From the NCBI GenBank assembly GCA_041392125.1, contig JAWKMR010000004.1:1-64000 (forward strand): a stretch of 64,000 nucleotides of DNA, in the 5' to 3' direction. The notes below the pieces were generated by a model that made no database searches, had not been told where the DNA came from, and saw only the letters and a program-made list of their open reading frames with translations. The DNA is from Halomarinibacterium sp041392125. GTDB lineage: Bacteria; Bacteroidota; Bacteroidia; Flavobacteriales; Flavobacteriaceae. This document shows, one piece after another, positions 46,489 to 55,527 of the stretch (positions within the stretch are counted from its first letter, which is position 1; the number at the start of each line of letters is the position of its first letter). The translations under genes were made by a program, and so were the position numbers.

Positions 46489-47359
46489 TTTCCAATTGTT
46501 GTTTATACTCATTTATTTTCGCTTTAATTTCCGGCTCTAATTCGGGTTCTTTAATATCTGTAAATTTTTGCATTTCTTCCAATAATATAGAAGCTACCAA
46601 CAAGCGTGCCGCCGGTTTACTATCGGCCGGAATATGATACCAAGGTGCATGAGGTTTTGAAGTTCTATTAATGGCATCTTCATAACAATCTTGATAAGTA
46701 TCCCATAGCATTCGTTCTTTTAAATCGCCAGGAGAAAATTTCCAGTTTTTTTCTTGCTTTTCAAGCCTTCTAAGCAATCTATCCTTTTGTTCTTCTTTAG
46801 AAAGATGCAAGAAAAATTTGAAAATGATGGTTCCATTTTCAGCTATTGTTTTTTCAAAGGCATTAATTTGCTCAAAACGTTTGTCCCAGAAAGCGTCATT
46901 AATGTCATCCACACTTTCCACATTGGGTAAATACTCTCCTAAAATATATTCGGGATGCACTCGGGTTACCAAAACATTTTCATAATGTGTACGATTAAAA
47001 ACTCCAAATTTTCCTCTTGCCGGTAAGGCAATATAATGGCGCCAGAGGTAGTCATGCTTGCGTTCCAATTCTGTTGGAACTTTAAAACTATACACCATAA
47101 CTCCCCGAGCGTTAAAATCTTTAAAAACCTCACGAACCAAACTATCCTTTCCGGCGGTATCCATCCCTTGCAAACAAACTAGCACTGCATATTTCCCGTG
47201 GGCATACATGGTATCTTGAAGCTCCCCTAATTCCTTCCGAACTTTTTCCAACTCTTTTTCCAAATCTTCATCGTTTAAGTTAAAGTCCTCATAAGTAGCT
47301 AACTGTGCTATCTTAATTTTGGCTTCAATTTTAAAGTCTGAACTTTTAATTTTCTTCAT
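46478..47359 (-). CDS. Polyphosphate kinase 2 family protein
   Basis: 293 aa, typical PPK2 size. Walker A QGMDTAGKDSLVREV (about 72-86), the conserved PTELERKHDYLWRHYIALP and the RGKFGVFNRTHYENVLVTRVHP block. PPK2 enzymes use polyphosphate to phosphorylate nucleotides (GDP, ADP or AMP depending on class); the class cannot be assigned by eye. Cytoplasmic. Overlaps the M28 gene, and 6 bases behind the NtrC-like regulator. Confidence 0.92.
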   Translation of the reverse strand: MKKIKSSDFKIEAKIKIAQLATYEDFNLNDEDLEKELEKVRKELGELQDTMYAHGKYAVLVCLQGMDTAGKDSLVREVFKDFNARGVMVYSFKVPTELERKHDYLWRHYIALPARGKFGVFNRTHYENVLVTRVHPEYILGEYLPNVESVDDINDAFWDKRFEQINAFEKTIAENGTIIFKFFLHLSKEEQKDRLLRRLEKQEKNWKFSPGDLKERMLWDTYQDCYEDAINRTSKPHAPWYHIPADSKPAARLLVASILLEEMQKFTDIKEPELEPEIKAKINEYKQQLENES

Positions 47360-47365
47360 AAATAC

Positions 47366-48529
47366 TTATTTACTTGCAAACAGTTTTACGTCATTTTCGG
47401 TCACTTCTTTATCTCCTAAAATAATTAATCTTTCAACCACATTGCGCAATTCCCTTATATTTCCTGTCCAATCATATTCTTGAAGAAGTTTGATAGCTTT
47501 TTCTGAAAATTTCTTTTGCGTAGTTCCGTGTTCATCGGCAATTTTCTTGGTAAAATAATCAATAAGTAATGGGATATCATCTCGTCTATCATTTAAGGCC
47601 GGAACTTTAATTAAAATAACAGCCAAACGATGGTACAAATCTTCCCGGAATCTGCCTTCGGTAATTTCCTTGCTTAAATCTTTATTGGTAGCGGCTACCA
47701 CACGTACATCGACTTTTATGTCTTTATCACTTCCCACTCTTTGTACCTTACTTTCTTGAAGCGCTCTAAGCACTTTTGCTTGTGCCGAAAGACTCATATC
47801 CCCAACTTCGTCTAAAAAAATAGTGCCCCCATTTGCCGCTTCAAATTTACCCGCTCTATCTTTTACAGCCGAGGTAAACGCTCCTTTTAGGTGACCAAAA
47901 AGTTCACTTTCTATCAACTCACTTGGGATGGCTGCGCAATTTACCTCAACCAATGGGCCATTGGCTCTTTCACTCTTTTGATGCAACCAGTGTGCAACCA
48001 ATTCTTTACCAGTTCCATTGGGGCCTGTAATAAGTACACGAGCTTCGGTGGGAGCTACTTTTTCAATCATTTCCTTAATTTGCGAAATGGCGTTAGAATT
48101 ACCCACCATTTCGTATTTTTCACTCACCTTCTTTTTCAGTCTTGTGTTCTCTACTACCAACTCTTTTCTGTCTAAAGCGATACGAACCGTATTCAGCAAG
48201 CGATTTAAATCGGGTGGTTTGGAGATGTAATCAAAGGCTCCTAAACGCATAGTATTTACTGCTGTATCGAGATCGCCATGTCCCGAAATCATCACAATTG
48301 GAATTTCTGGTTTTAATTTTTTTACCGCTTCAAGAACTTCAACACCATCCATTTTGGGCATTTTGATATCGCACAAAATTAAATCGAAATCTTCCTTTTT
48401 TATAAGTTCAATACCCACAAGCCCATCTTCGGCTTCCAAGACCTCATACGCAGTATTTTCTTCGGTTAAAATTTTAACGAGTACCCTTCTAATGGCTGCT
48501 TCGTCTTCTATGATAAGAATTTTTGACAT
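47366..48529 (-). CDS. NtrC-like sigma-54-type response regulator lacking the DNA-binding domain
   Basis: 387 aa from MSKILIIEDE; the ATG at 48577 is not conserved. Receiver (1-120, phosphoacceptor D54 in LCDIKMPKMDG). AAA+ domain (about 140-365) with Walker A GPNGTGKE (169-176), GAFTSA loop (216-221) where GAFTGA is usual, and Walker B GGTIFLDE (234-241). The protein ends right after the AAA+ sub-domain at RELRNVVERL...FASK, so the C-terminal Fis-type helix-turn-helix is missing. It may act from solution or use a partner. First gene before PPK2 and M28. Confidence 0.95.
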   Translation of the reverse strand: MSKILIIEDEAAIRRVLVKILTEENTAYEVLEAEDGLVGIELIKKEDFDLILCDIKMPKMDGVEVLEAVKKLKPEIPIVMISGHGDLDTAVNTMRLGAFDYISKPPDLNRLLNTVRIALDRKELVVENTRLKKKVSEKYEMVGNSNAISQIKEMIEKVAPTEARVLITGPNGTGKELVAHWLHQKSERANGPLVEVNCAAIPSELIESELFGHLKGAFTSAVKDRAGKFEAANGGTIFLDEVGDMSLSAQAKVLRALQESKVQRVGSDKDIKVDVRVVAATNKDLSKEITEGRFREDLYHRLAVILIKVPALNDRRDDIPLLIDYFTKKIADEHGTTQKKFSEKAIKLLQEYDWTGNIRELRNVVERLIILGDKEVTENDVKLFASK

Positions 48530-48614
48530 GAAATATATTTTGAAAGGTCTAAAATAGGAAGTATTCTTTATAAGCACCTGCTATTTTTCCCTAAGATTTT
48601 CTTAAGATTGGAAA

Positions 48615-49505
48615 TTACTTTTCGGTTTGAAAAATATGTACATCGCGCTGAGGGAATGGAATGGTAATATTGTTTTCCCTAAATAATGCATCAATCCTAA
48701 ACCGAATGTCACTCTTAATTCCGGGATCTATAAAACTATCGTTAATGAAAAAGTAAATACTGAATAGCAACGCAGAATCTCCAAAATCTTCAAAAAGTAC
48801 AAAGGGAGCAGGTCTTTTTAAAATTCGTTTATCATTTGCGACGCTTTTCAACAATAATTCTTTCACCAATTGTGTATTACTACCATATGCCACCCCCACT
48901 GAGACAGATTCGCGGGTTTGCTTGTAATTTTGGGTGTAATTAAAAATAGTATCACTTATAAATTTATGATTCGGAATAATAAAAATTTTATCATCCCTTG
49001 TAATGGCTCTCGTAGTGCGGAGTTTTATTTCAATTACACGGCCAACCTTGCCGTTTATTTCAATAACATCTCCTACCAATAATGATTTATCTACAATAAT
49101 GAAAATTCCTCCAATGATATCTTGAAATAATTCCTGCAATGCCAGCCCTACTCCTACTAATAACGCAGCAGAAGCTGCCAACACCGGTGTTACATTAAAT
49201 CCGGCAACACTTAAAGTGCTAAATACAACAATAACATATACAATGTATTTAATGAACTTGAAGACACTAATAAACTTTTGTGTGTCTATGGGGGTCATCC
49301 GTCGGGTATAGAGTTTTCTGATACCCAATAAAACATAACTAGTTATTATAAAAGAGGCAATTACAAGTAATAAAAGGCCAATAGTGATATGTACAGTATC
49401 CTCTCCTTCTCCAAAATGAAATCCCCAGTTGAGAACATCTTTAATACTTCCCCAAATATCTTCTTTTACTACTTCGGTAATTTTTTCTTTTACTTCGCCT
49501 TGCAT
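48615..49505 (-). CDS. MscS-family mechanosensitive channel
   Basis: 296 aa. Three N-terminal membrane helices (about 38-125), the pore helix AASAALLVGVGLALQELFQD, then the beta domain DIIGGIFIIVDKSLLVGDVIEINGKVGRV. Releases solutes under osmotic downshock. Separate from the NtrC-like gene (85 bases) and 2 bases behind the ABC permease gene. Confidence 0.95.
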   Translation of the reverse strand: MQGEVKEKITEVVKEDIWGSIKDVLNWGFHFGEGEDTVHITIGLLLLVIASFIITSYVLLGIRKLYTRRMTPIDTQKFISVFKFIKYIVYVIVVFSTLSVAGFNVTPVLAASAALLVGVGLALQELFQDIIGGIFIIVDKSLLVGDVIEINGKVGRVIEIKLRTTRAITRDDKIFIIPNHKFISDTIFNYTQNYKQTRESVSVGVAYGSNTQLVKELLLKSVANDKRILKRPAPFVLFEDFGDSALLFSIYFFINDSFIDPGIKSDIRFRIDALFRENNITIPFPQRDVHIFQTEK

Positions 49506-49507
49506 TA

Positions 49508-50824
49508 TTAATATTTAATCCACTTAATCAATTCTTTATAGCTGGGTTTCTTGCCATACATCAAGATTCCCACGCGGTAAATTTTAGCCGCAAACCAAAC
49601 CGTCCCTATAAAGGTAGCAAATAAAATAAGTAAAGAAAGAATTTGTTGCCATAGAGGCACCCCAAAAGGGATTCGCATTAACATTACCACAGGAGAGGTA
49701 AACGGAATATATGAAAACACTTGAGATACGGTACCATGGGGGTCTTCAATTACGGTAAAGAACCCTACATAAACTGCCAAAATTAAAGGTAGTAACATGG
49801 GTAACAAAAATTGTTGGGTGTCTGTTTCACTATCCACTGCTGCGCCAATGGCTGCATACAGCGAAGCATATAATAAATACCCTCCAACAAAAAAGAGTAT
49901 AAACATGATGATTAAATTGGCCATTGGAAGATTATTAATTTCTCTTGCAACATCCGTAATAATTCCATCCATACCACCACCAGTACTTTGCACTTGATTT
50001 AAAACTTCCTGCTGTTGAGATTGCACCGCAGAAAGGTCTATCCCAAAAATTGAAGTAACTACAAAACTCAATACCCCAACTAAAATTACCCAAGCTATAA
50101 ACTGGGTAACTCCAGCCAATGAGGTTCCAAATATTTTACCAAGAAGCAATTTTCCAGGTTTTACGGAAGAAATTATAACTTCAATAATGCGACTCGTTTT
50201 TTCCTCAATCACGCTGCGCATAATCATATTACCGTAAATAATGATAAACATAAAAAGTAAATACCCTGCCGCTCCTCCAAAAATTAACTTTAGTCCGGAG
50301 CCCAATTTTGAAGTTTCCTCCCCTTTAAATGTTTCCAGTTGGGGTTCAATATTAATTTTTAATTTTTTTATGAGTTCGGCATCGATGCCTGCTTCTTTTA
50401 GTTTTATTGAATTTGCTTGAGTTTGAATGACATCTTCAATATTCTTCATCACTAATAAAGAAGGTGAATCTTCAGAATAGAATACAATTTTTTTAGAAAG
50501 CTCCTCAATTTTTTCACTCTTCGGAATAAAAAGCAACCCATACACTTTATCAGTTTCGGCTTTTGTTTTAGCATCTTCCAAAGAAATTTTTGGTAGCATC
50601 TGAAACTTTAGATTATCGCCGTCGGTAAATTGATGGGCAAACAACCCACTTTCATCCAGTACCGAAATGGTGCGCACTTTGTCGTTGTTAAGCTGCGACA
50701 AGTAGGTCACCAAACTAAAAATACCCACCATTAACAGCGGACTTAAAAACGTCATGATAATAAAGGACTTATTCCGTATTTTATTAAGATATTCTCGTTT
50801 TATAATTAAGGAGAGGTGATTCAT
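49508..50824 (-). CDS. ABC-2 type transporter permease
   Basis: 438 aa. One N-terminal helix (about 20-40), a large extracytoplasmic loop (about 45-175), then five or six helices to the C-terminus, the NatB-like layout. The MRSVIEEKTSRIIEVIISSVKPGKLLLGKI motif (shown here as RSVIEEKTSRIIEVIISS) is a signature of this class. Partner of the ATPase gene 12 bases upstream. Substrate unknown. Confidence 0.93.
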   Translation of the reverse strand: MNHLSLIIKREYLNKIRNKSFIIMTFLSPLLMVGIFSLVTYLSQLNNDKVRTISVLDESGLFAHQFTDGDNLKFQMLPKISLEDAKTKAETDKVYGLLFIPKSEKIEELSKKIVFYSEDSPSLLVMKNIEDVIQTQANSIKLKEAGIDAELIKKLKINIEPQLETFKGEETSKLGSGLKLIFGGAAGYLLFMFIIIYGNMIMRSVIEEKTSRIIEVIISSVKPGKLLLGKIFGTSLAGVTQFIAWVILVGVLSFVVTSIFGIDLSAVQSQQQEVLNQVQSTGGGMDGIITDVAREINNLPMANLIIMFILFFVGGYLLYASLYAAIGAAVDSETDTQQFLLPMLLPLILAVYVGFFTVIEDPHGTVSQVFSYIPFTSPVVMLMRIPFGVPLWQQILSLLILFATFIGTVWFAAKIYRVGILMYGKKPSYKELIKWIKY

Positions 50825-50836
50825 CGTTTCTGAAAA

Positions 50837-51763
50837 TTAATGGTTCTTTACGGCTTGTATAAAAATATCGTTGGCTGAAGGCACTACTTCTACAAAATGA
50901 GTAACCTGCCCTAAAGTAGCTAAATACGAAAATAAATCGTTTGGCTGATGGGCTTCGGGGATTTTTATTTTATACTGAAGCTCATCATTTATAGTTTTAT
51001 AAGTAGCAGGAAAAGTTTCAAACTTCTCTTTTAAAAGTTTTGAAACCGCTTCTTTTTTATCGGTCATGAGCGCTACTTCAAAGGTGTTTGATTTGTATTG
51101 TCGTTTAATATCAATAAGTCTTCCGTCTAAAATTTTATTCGATTGATGAATTAGTGCAATATGGTCGCAGAGTTCTTCTACACTTTCCATACGGTGGGTA
51201 GAAAAAATAACAGTAGCACCGCTTTCTCTTAATTTTAAAATTTCATCTTTAATAAGATTGGCGTTTATAGGATCGAAACCACTGAAGGGTTCATCAAAAA
51301 TGAGCAATTTAGGCTCGTGCAAAACGGTTACCACAAATTGAATTTTCTGTGCCATTCCCTTAGAAAGCTCTTGAATTTTTTTGTTCCACCAATCGCCTAT
51401 TTCCAGTCGTTCAAACCAAACTTTTAGTCTTCTTTTTGCTTCAGCTTGCGAAAGTCCTTTCAATTGTGCCAAATACACCGCTTGCTCTCCTACTTTCATA
51501 GATTTGTACAATCCACGTTCTTCCGGTAAGTATCCAATATGCTGTATGTGGTGGGGTTGCAAGGGCTCTCCGTCCAACAATACATGTCCCGTATCGGGCA
51601 TAGTAATTTGATTGATAATTCTAATAAAAGTAGTTTTCCCAGCGCCATTAGGCCCCAAAAGGCCAAAAATAGACCCTTGAGGCACTTCAATAGAAACTTG
51701 GTTTAATGCTTTAAAGGTTCCAAAGGATTTTGAAACATTTTGGGCAACAAGAAGATTTTGCAT
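50837..51763 (-). CDS. ABC transporter ATP-binding protein
   Basis: 308 aa. Walker A GPNGAGKTT (about 37-45), signature LSKGMAQK (a variant of LSGGQ), Walker B LLIFDEPFSGFDP and the H-loop FSTHR. A C-terminal DUF4162-like tail follows. First gene of a two-gene exporter with the ABC-2 permease. Confidence 0.95.
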   Translation of the reverse strand: MQNLLVAQNVSKSFGTFKALNQVSIEVPQGSIFGLLGPNGAGKTTFIRIINQITMPDTGHVLLDGEPLQPHHIQHIGYLPEERGLYKSMKVGEQAVYLAQLKGLSQAEAKRRLKVWFERLEIGDWWNKKIQELSKGMAQKIQFVVTVLHEPKLLIFDEPFSGFDPINANLIKDEILKLRESGATVIFSTHRMESVEELCDHIALIHQSNKILDGRLIDIKRQYKSNTFEVALMTDKKEAVSKLLKEKFETFPATYKTINDELQYKIKIPEAHQPNDLFSYLATLGQVTHFVEVVPSANDIFIQAVKNH

Positions 51764-51886
51764 ACAAAAGTTTTGGTTTGTAAAGTTAGAATTTCCTAAT
51801 AAAGCCGTAAAGTAATTAAGAGAATTTTAAACGTTTGTAGTAATACAAAAGCATTTGTTACAAGAATTTGTTAAGTATGTTTAAAA

Positions 51887-51927
51887 AAAACAAAACCCAC
51901 CCCGCCAATGGCGGGGTGGGAAAAAAA
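51887..51927 (-). terminator. Terminator of grpE-dnaJ
   Basis: CCCACCCCGCC / GGCGGGGTGGG stem with a 3-base loop (51896-51920), followed on the minus strand by TTTTGTTTTTTTT. Confidence 0.9.
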
Positions 51928-52010
51928 TTGCTATGAAAAAGAAAAATTATCGTTAAAAAGAAAATAACGACTTTCAAATATAGGTAAAAAAAAATTTAAT
52001 CAGAAAATTT

Positions 52011-53123
52011 TCAGGAAAACATGTCTTTCACCTTTTCAAAGAATGATTTATCGTCTTTTTCAGGTTTGGGAATAAAATGCTCATCATTTTTCATTTTTTC
52101 AAAAAATTCACGCTGTTCTTTTGTTAATGATTTCGGGGTCCAGACATTTACATGGACTAACAAATCGCCTGTTCCATAGCCATTGATGCTGGGGATACCT
52201 TTATTTCGCAAACGCAATATTTTTCCACTTTGAGCTCCCGGCTCAATTTTAATTCGCACTTTTCCGGTAACGGTTTCAATTTCTTTTGAAGTTCCCAAAA
52301 CGGCTTCCGAAATACTGATATAAAGATCGTAATGAAGGTTATCCCCTTCTCGCTGAAGGAACGGATGAGCTTCTTCTTCTATAGCAACTAATAAATCTCC
52401 TGCAATTCCATTTCCCGGGGCATCGTTTCCTTTGCCTGAAACTTTCAATTGCATTCCGTCCACGACTCCAGCAGGTATTTTTATAGAAACGGTTTCTTCT
52501 GAAAGAATCATTCCTTGAATATCAGCTCCTGCGGGTTTTTGGTCTATGATTTGGCCAGAGCCTCCGCATGTACTACAGGTAGCAGCCGTTTGCATTCTCC
52601 CTAAAATGGTGTTTTGAATTTTGGTTACTTGTCCATGACCATTACAAGTGCTGCAGGTTTTATAGGTAACGCCAGGGGCTTGCTTTTTCCGTTTTACCTT
52701 GATTTTTTTATCTACGCCATTGGCAATTTCTTCCAAAGTAAGCTTTACCCGAATACGCAGATTACTTCCCTTCATTCTCCGTTGTCCCCCGCCAAAACCT
52801 CCAAAACCACCGAAGCCACCACCAAAAGCACCACCAAAAATATCTCCAAATTGACTAAATATGTCTTCCATATTCATACCGCCACCGCCAAAGCCACCGC
52901 CCTCAAAGGCTTGATGTCCATATTGGTCGTAACGGGCTTTTTTGTCGGGATCACTTAAAACCTCATAAGCCTCTGCCGCTTTTTTGAACATTTCTTCTGC
53001 CTTAGGGTCTCCCGGATTTTTATCCGGATGGTATTCAATGGCCTTTTTTCGGTAGGCCTTTTTAATTTCAGCCGCCGAAGCACTTTTTGAAATACCCAAT
53101 ATATCGTAATAGTCTTCCTTCAT
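52011..53123 (-). CDS. dnaJ: Chaperone protein DnaJ with a reduced zinc domain
   Basis: 370 aa. J domain with HPD (32-34) that stimulates DnaK ATPase; G/F-rich linker (about 75-115); a cysteine-rich region with only two CxxCxGxG motifs, C157STCNGHG and C183STCGGSG, instead of four; then the substrate-binding C-terminal beta domains (IRVKLTLEEIANGV, VHVNVWTPKSLT). By position the two remaining motifs are II and III (zinc centre 2), so zinc centre 1 is lost. One base after the grpE stop. Confidence 0.96.
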   Translation of the reverse strand: MKEDYYDILGISKSASAAEIKKAYRKKAIEYHPDKNPGDPKAEEMFKKAAEAYEVLSDPDKKARYDQYGHQAFEGGGFGGGGMNMEDIFSQFGDIFGGAFGGGFGGFGGFGGGQRRMKGSNLRIRVKLTLEEIANGVDKKIKVKRKKQAPGVTYKTCSTCNGHGQVTKIQNTILGRMQTAATCSTCGGSGQIIDQKPAGADIQGMILSEETVSIKIPAGVVDGMQLKVSGKGNDAPGNGIAGDLLVAIEEEAHPFLQREGDNLHYDLYISISEAVLGTSKEIETVTGKVRIKIEPGAQSGKILRLRNKGIPSINGYGTGDLLVHVNVWTPKSLTKEQREFFEKMKNDEHFIPKPEKDDKSFFEKVKDMFS

Positions 53124-53124
53124 A

Positions 53125-53664
53125 TTAATTTCCTATAACTACTTTTGGATAACGAATTATTTTTTCACCTAACGAATAGCCCTTTTCAATAACGTCTATT
53201 ATTTTTCCTTTCATATCTTCCGAAGGAGCCGGAATTTGAGTAATAGCCTCGTGAATATCTGCGTTAAAATTTTCTCCAGCTTCTGTTTTTATAGCTTCCA
53301 ATCCTTTTTGACGGAGGGTCTCATTCAATTTGTTACTAATAAGTTCAACGCCTTTGAACAGGGTATCATTTTCACTTTTTTCAATTTCTTTTAAAGCTCT
53401 ATCAAAATCGTCTAATACCGGAAGCAAAGAAACCATCACATCCTGTCCGGCTGTTTTAAATAATTCTAAACGCTCTTTTCCGGTGCGTTTCTTATAATTT
53501 TCAAATTCGGCAAAAAGACGAAGATAACGGTCCTTTTCTTTTTCAACCTCTTCTTTTAAAACATCCATTGGGTTATTTTCTAGTTCTTGCTCATTAGATG
53601 TTTTTTCTTCTTGATTAATATTTTCATCTGCTACAGCAACTTTTTCCTTATTTTTCTTACTCAT
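53125..53664 (-). CDS. grpE: Nucleotide exchange factor GrpE
   Basis: 179 aa from MSKKNKEKVAVADENIN (ATG 53664); the ATG at 53673 is also possible. Acidic disordered start, long helix (EVEKEKDRYLRLFAEFENYKKRTGKER), then the C-terminal beta wing ending GKIIDVIEKGYSLGEKIIRYPKVVIG. Releases ADP from DnaK. Operon with dnaJ; dnaK is not in the window. Confidence 0.97.
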   Translation of the reverse strand: MSKKNKEKVAVADENINQEEKTSNEQELENNPMDVLKEEVEKEKDRYLRLFAEFENYKKRTGKERLELFKTAGQDVMVSLLPVLDDFDRALKEIEKSENDTLFKGVELISNKLNETLRQKGLEAIKTEAGENFNADIHEAITQIPAPSEDMKGKIIDVIEKGYSLGEKIIRYPKVVIGN

Positions 53665-53697
53665 AAGTATCAAAAATTATTCGTCACTTTGGGATTA

Positions 53698-53736
53698 CAA
53701 AAGTACTGCCATTTATGAAAAAATGTCAAAATGTCA
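53698..53736 (-). promoter_or_regulatory. grpE-dnaJ promoter with tandem AAATGTCA repeat
   Basis: On the minus strand TTG (53727-53729), 21-base spacer, TACTTTTG (53698-53705). Two perfect adjacent 8-mers AAATGTCA (53721-53728, 53729-53736, plus-strand reading) overlap the -33 region, a candidate heat-shock regulatory site. Confidence 0.6.
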
Positions 53737-53816
53737 TTGCTAAAATTTTAGTAAAATATTAAGATAGAAAAAATGGGTATTACCTACTTTTGCACTTCAT
53801 AAAAAAATAAAAAATC

Positions 53817-54482
53817 ATGAAAAAAATCTTTTTAAATATTTCATTAATTGCTGTAGTTGCTTTTACGATAACCTCATGTAAAAACAACAATGAAGCTGAA
53901 ACCAGCGAAGCTCAAGAAGTAGCAGAAGCTGCTCCTGTAGCTGTAGAATACATGGTCGATACTGCTGCCTCTCAAATTACCTGGAAAGGTGCAAAACCTC
54001 TTGGAAGCCATAACGGAACTATACAAATTACTAAAGGCGTGGTTTCTGTATCAGGTGAAACTGTTCAAGCAGGAGAGTTTGTTATTGACATGAATACGAT
54101 TACTGATTTAGATATGGAAGGAGATATGAAAACAAGCCTTGAAAACCACCTAAAAGGTACCGTTGAAGGAAAAGAAGGAGACTTTTTTAATGTAAATCAA
54201 TATCCAACTTCTAGGTTTGAACTCACCGGTGTAAGCACTGTTGAAGGAAAAACCATGGTTTCCGGAAATCTTACCATTAAAGACAAAACTCAAAATATAA
54301 GCTTTCCCGCCAGTATTGGTTTTGAAGGAAATAATGTAACCATTACATCTGAAACATTTACTATCGACAGAACTCAATGGGGTGTAAACTATGGCTCTAA
54401 AACTGTTTTCGATAATTTAGGTGATAAATTTATCAATGACGAAATTGAACTTACTGTTTCGTTAGTTGCCAAAAAAGCTTAA
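53817..54482 (+). CDS. YceI-family lipoprotein
   Basis: 221 aa. Lipobox ITSC (Cys21), acidic spacer, then the YceI lipocalin-like barrel: ITWKGAKPLGSHNGTIQI, GEFVIDMNTITDLDM, FFNVNQYPTSRFELT, IDRTQWGVNYGS. YceI proteins bind polyisoprenoid or related lipids in the periplasm. Single gene, divergent from grpE-dnaJ. Confidence 0.93.
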   Translation: MKKIFLNISLIAVVAFTITSCKNNNEAETSEAQEVAEAAPVAVEYMVDTAASQITWKGAKPLGSHNGTIQITKGVVSVSGETVQAGEFVIDMNTITDLDMEGDMKTSLENHLKGTVEGKEGDFFNVNQYPTSRFELTGVSTVEGKTMVSGNLTIKDKTQNISFPASIGFEGNNVTITSETFTIDRTQWGVNYGSKTVFDNLGDKFINDEIELTVSLVAKKA

Positions 54483-54500
54483 TTTCTTTTATAGGATAGA

Positions 54501-54529
54501 AAAGGCGACCAAATGGTCGCCTTTTTTTT
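54501..54529. terminator. Bidirectional terminator
   Basis: AAAGGCGACCA-AA-TGGTCGCCTTT stem with a long T run on the plus side, between convergent genes. It overlaps the last bases of the SDR gene. Confidence 0.85.
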
Positions 54530-55430
54530 ATAATAAATCCTCCAAGGCATTTTCCAAATTAACATATTGAAATAGATATCCTTCTTTCAATATTTTTTGG
54601 GAACTTACTAATTGACTTTCAAAGGCAATTGCAGCCATTTCTCCTAACAATATTCGCAAAGCAAATTTAGGCACGTTGGGTAGCCAAATACTTTTACTAA
54701 AGTGCTGTGCTAAAAGTTGGGTTATTTTTTTATTCGATGCCGGACTGGGTGAAACTGCATTATAAACTCCCGAAAGTTCATTTTTAAGAAGGTATAGATA
54801 GATACCCACCATATCGTCTATATGAATCCAAGACTGCCATTGCTCGCCGTCTCCCAAATAGGCTCCAAATCCCATTTTTATAGGCTTTGCCATTTGCAAT
54901 AACGCTCCGCCATTATTAGATAGTACAATCCCGGTTCTTACTTTAGTAACTTTAATTTTCAATTCTGAAAATTGATCTGCCGCTTTTTCCCATTCTTCTA
55001 CCACTTTTCCTAAAAAAGTTGGGGCTTTTTCTTCAGAATTTTCTTCATACAGCTGATCCGGAGAACTTGGATAAACACTAATTCCACTGGCTGAAACATA
55101 CTGTGTAACCGAGTGCTCAATTTTCTTTAAAGTATTAAAAATAAGTAATGCAGGTTCTACTCGGCTGTTTAAAATCTCTTTTTTATAGGAAGAAGTCCAG
55201 CGTTTTGAAACGGAAGACCCGGCTAAATTAATAATGGAAGTTACCCCTATAAAAGCCTCCTTATCTATAATTCCTTTTGAAGGATTCCAGAAAAAACCAC
55301 GAAAAGATTTCTTAGTCTCAATTTTATTTTTGTTTGTAGTTAGGTAGTGTATTTCTATCCCCAGACTAAGACATTCTTTTACTAATGCTGTTCCTATTAA
55401 TCCTGTAGCCCCCGCAATGAGTAGTTTCAT
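54528..55430 (-). CDS. TIGR01777-family NAD(P)-binding oxidoreductase
   Basis: 300 aa, extended SDR fold. Dinucleotide motif GATGLIGTAL (7-16), active-site-like region YVSASGISVYPSS, and the C-terminal DUF1731-like tail LPNVPKFALRILLGEMA. Sometimes called SulA-like epimerase; reaction unknown. Single gene. Confidence 0.92.
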   Translation of the reverse strand: MKLLIAGATGLIGTALVKECLSLGIEIHYLTTNKNKIETKKSFRGFFWNPSKGIIDKEAFIGVTSIINLAGSSVSKRWTSSYKKEILNSRVEPALLIFNTLKKIEHSVTQYVSASGISVYPSSPDQLYEENSEEKAPTFLGKVVEEWEKAADQFSELKIKVTKVRTGIVLSNNGGALLQMAKPIKMGFGAYLGDGEQWQSWIHIDDMVGIYLYLLKNELSGVYNAVSPSPASNKKITQLLAQHFSKSIWLPNVPKFALRILLGEMAAIAFESQLVSSQKILKEGYLFQYVNLENALEDLL

Positions 55431-55527
55431 TCTCTTTTTTTATAAAGTTAGCACTTTCCGTAAACAACAACACACCTATTAACGTAACCTTAATAGCCTT
55501 TTAACGAATCTAAAAAACCTGAAACAT

